From: Planctopirus ephydatiae
Lineage (GTDB): Bacteria > Planctomycetota > Planctomycetia > Planctomycetales > Planctomycetaceae
Direction: 5' to 3'
Assembly: GCF_007752345.1 (NCBI RefSeq)
Contig: NZ_CP036299.1
Location: 1,302,001-1,366,000 of the forward strand
DNA length: 64,000 nt
This document shows positions 62,485-64,000 of this stretch, in pieces. Positions within the stretch are counted from its first letter, which is position 1. Each line of letters opens with the position of its first letter. Position numbers and translations under genes: made by a program. The notes beneath the pieces were generated by a model. That model saw nothing but the letters and a program-made list of their open reading frames with translations. It was not told where the DNA came from and did not search any database.

Positions 62485-62515
62485 ACAAGGTCGCATGGAA
62501 TGTCCACGCGACCTT
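62485..62515 (-). terminator. Terminator after the transketolase genes
   Basis: CAAGGTCGC (62485-62493) pairs with GCGACCTTG (62507-62515), inner ATGGA/TCCAC partial. Located 34 bases past the stop of the gene at 62549; little T-run. Confidence 0.55.
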
Positions 62516-62548
62516 GCTGTCATCGACAAGTTTTCACCGATTTCTCGC

Positions 62549-63508
62549 TTAGCGGCTGCAAACCTTCTCAGCAGCAGCCACGATCGCTTCGGCAGTCAGA
62601 CCGTACTTCTTGAGCAGGCCTTCCGGATCGCCACTCTCGGCATAAGTGTTGCCGATGTTGACGAATTCAATCGGGCAAGGTGCCAACTGGGCAGTGACTG
62701 ACGCCACAGCCGAACCCACACCGCCATGTGGCAGGTGTTCTTCGGCAACGACCAGGCGACCAGTCTCTTTGACTGCCTTCACGATCGCTTCCTGGTCAAT
62801 CGGTGAAACAGTATGGAGATCGAGCACGCGAGCCGTGATTCCCTTGGCTTCAAGTGCGACAGCTGCATCGAGAGCAATACCTACCATCAGGCCATTAGCA
62901 ATGATGGTGAGGTTCTTACCATCCCGCAGCTGATTGGCTTTGCCAATTGTCAGTACCGAATCCGGGCCATAGATTTCAGGCACATCGATACGGCCACAAC
63001 GCATGTAGACCGGGCCCTTGTGCTCGAGCATGCCTTTCACAAGGTGCTTGGTGCTCGGAGCATCGGCAGGGACAACGACTGCCACACCTGGCAAAGCCGA
63101 CATCAAGGCGATGTCTTCAATGGCCATTTGCGAGGCTCCGTCTTCGCCAATCGAAATCCCCGCGTGAGAACCCACCATCTTCACATTGAGATGCGGGTAA
63201 GCCACGCACATACGAATCTGGTCGTAGGCATTGCAAGTCAGGAAGGCAGCGAAGCTGGAGACCACCGGGATCTTGCCGGCAGCAGCCAGACCAGCCGCCA
63301 CGCCCACCATATTGCTCTCGGCAATACCAACGTTGAATCCACGCTCAGGGAACGCTTTGGCAAAGACTTCCGTGCGTGTGGAGTTACCCACGTCGCCATC
63401 GACAGTCACGACAGTGGGAAATTCATTGCCCAGTTCTTTCAGCGCGGTTCCGAACGCATCGCGTACGGCTTTGCCCAGCTTCAGACCGGCTGCTTGTCCG
63501 ATAGTCAT
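62549..63508 (-). CDS. Transketolase C-terminal subunit
   Basis: 319 residues; AGGA nine bases before the ATG. The pyrimidine-binding and C-terminal domains of a split transketolase: ELGNEFPTVVTVDGDVGNSTRTEVFAKAFPERGFNVGIAESNMVGVAAGLAAAG, YDQIRMCVAYPHLNVKMVGSHAGISIGEDGASQMAIEDIALMSALPG, and RLVVAEEHLPHGGVGSAVA. Works with the N-terminal subunit encoded just upstream (73-base gap). Pentose-phosphate sugar exchange, TPP dependent. Confidence 0.93.
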   Translation of the reverse strand: MTIGQAAGLKLGKAVRDAFGTALKELGNEFPTVVTVDGDVGNSTRTEVFAKAFPERGFNVGIAESNMVGVAAGLAAAGKIPVVSSFAAFLTCNAYDQIRMCVAYPHLNVKMVGSHAGISIGEDGASQMAIEDIALMSALPGVAVVVPADAPSTKHLVKGMLEHKGPVYMRCGRIDVPEIYGPDSVLTIGKANQLRDGKNLTIIANGLMVGIALDAAVALEAKGITARVLDLHTVSPIDQEAIVKAVKETGRLVVAEEHLPHGGVGSAVASVTAQLAPCPIEFVNIGNTYAESGDPEGLLKKYGLTAEAIVAAAEKVCSR

Positions 63509-63581
63509 TTGAAAAATCCTGTTCTACAGGCATGAACTTGAAGTACGGGAAAACAACAGCAGCAACAAGAAATTGTGCGAA

Positions 63582-64000
63582 CTAATCAGCCAGCAGAGCC
63601 AATGCCTTTTCGGCCAGCTCTTTGGAAAGTGGCTTGCCGTGATAGTTCAGATCGCCGGTGGGGGCCAGGATCGGCAGGATGCCAAAGCCCTTCTGTGTCT
63701 GCGAGACAATCGCTGTCGGACGATCTTTGATCGAACGGGCGATCGTCAGAGCGGCGATCACCTGCTCGATATCGTTGCCGTTAATGGTCTGAACGTGCCA
63801 GCCGAAAGCTTCAATCTTGGGTTGGAATTCGGTGAGCTTGAGAACATCTTTGGTGGCTCCCGTCTGCTGATAGCCGTTCTGATCAACAATCGCCGTCAGG
63901 TTCGCCAGCTTGTACTTTTCAGCCGAAGCGAGAGCTTCCCAAACCTGGCCTTCACCCATTTCCCCATCACCGAGCATGACGTAGGTATGAGCTGAAAGAC
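63582..64000 (-). CDS. Transketolase N-terminal subunit, 5' end cut by window
   Basis: The frame runs to the right edge (LSAHTYVMLGDGEMGEGQVWEALASAEKYKLANLTAIVDQNGYQQTG), so the N-terminus is missing. The GDGE...N region is the TPP-Mg site of the transketolase N-terminal half. Ends KALALLAD. Together with the 319-residue subunit it makes a two-gene transketolase, common in several phyla. Confidence 0.93.
   Translation of the reverse strand, partial: LSAHTYVMLGDGEMGEGQVWEALASAEKYKLANLTAIVDQNGYQQTGATKDVLKLTEFQPKIEAFGWHVQTINGNDIEQVIAALTIARSIKDRPTAIVSQTQKGFGILPILAPTGDLNYHGKPLSKELAEKALALLAD

Overview
The window looks like part of a planctomycete chromosome (Planctomycetales, perhaps near Planctopirus or Rubinisphaera; the genus is a guess). 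Support comes from family content: a DUF1559 pseudopilin-like protein, a DUF1501 Tat-exported protein, a planctomycete-type cytochrome c domain, a prenyltransferase-repeat/DUF4159 protein, a DUF2341 protein, a small Tyr-rich secreted protein and many secreted proteins of unknown function. Most genes are single or in short runs separated by strong hairpin terminators.

Layout. 1-4200: a truncated DUF2341 gene, a decayed HlyD fragment, a small secreted protein and a TlpA-like thioredoxin of visibly higher GC, then about 1 kb with no gene I can support. 4250-12530: the accessory region and the main point of interest (below). 12840-19130: small secreted, membrane and cytochrome genes plus canonical tRNA-Asn and tRNA-Arg. 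19770-34000: DUF1559 protein, Y-family polymerase, DUF4159 protein, phosphoglycerate-mutase-like enzyme, a 1216-residue orphan and an M14 peptidase. 34580-64000: mainly housekeeping genes: csrA, cysC, PspA-like and sigma factor genes, a LarA-like gene, an MFS transporter, leuD and leuC with a Uma2 gene between them, an LptF/G-like gene, tRNA-Asp, an ArsR regulator, DUF423, a beta-helix protein, a PfpI-like gene, cmk, an M24 peptidase, an HD hydrolase, carB, DUF1501, a GT-C-like membrane protein, a tandem GNAT protein, and a transketolase in two subunits (the second cut by the window end).

The candidate system (about 4250-12530) combines: (i) an array of ten tRNA-like units (4254-5434) plus an outlier at 7812, most with lesions at conserved tRNA positions and with hairpin spacers between several of them; (ii) a TM-less slipin (SPFH) gene in the array; (iii) two tandem RNAs at 6630-6780 and 6786-6933 that read as circularly permuted tRNAs: T-arm first, acceptor stem closed by a loop, then the 5' half, all held by a long terminal stem that ends in a T-run. 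This is the architecture known for bacterial YrlA Y RNAs; (iv) a divergent endonuclease V; (v) a P-loop ATPase on the opposite strand; (vi) a third RNA of the same family without the tRNA-like module, lying in the leader of a Ro60/TROVE gene; (vii) an AlkD-like HEAT-repeat protein. The three RNAs share an ungapped 22-nt 5' element (17 identical positions) and a 3' YTCGTC, while their outer stems differ in sequence but keep pairing. My reading is a Ro/Y-RNA RNA-surveillance or tRNA-quality locus carrying a degenerate tRNA array. The structures are visible in the sequence; the joint function is inference.
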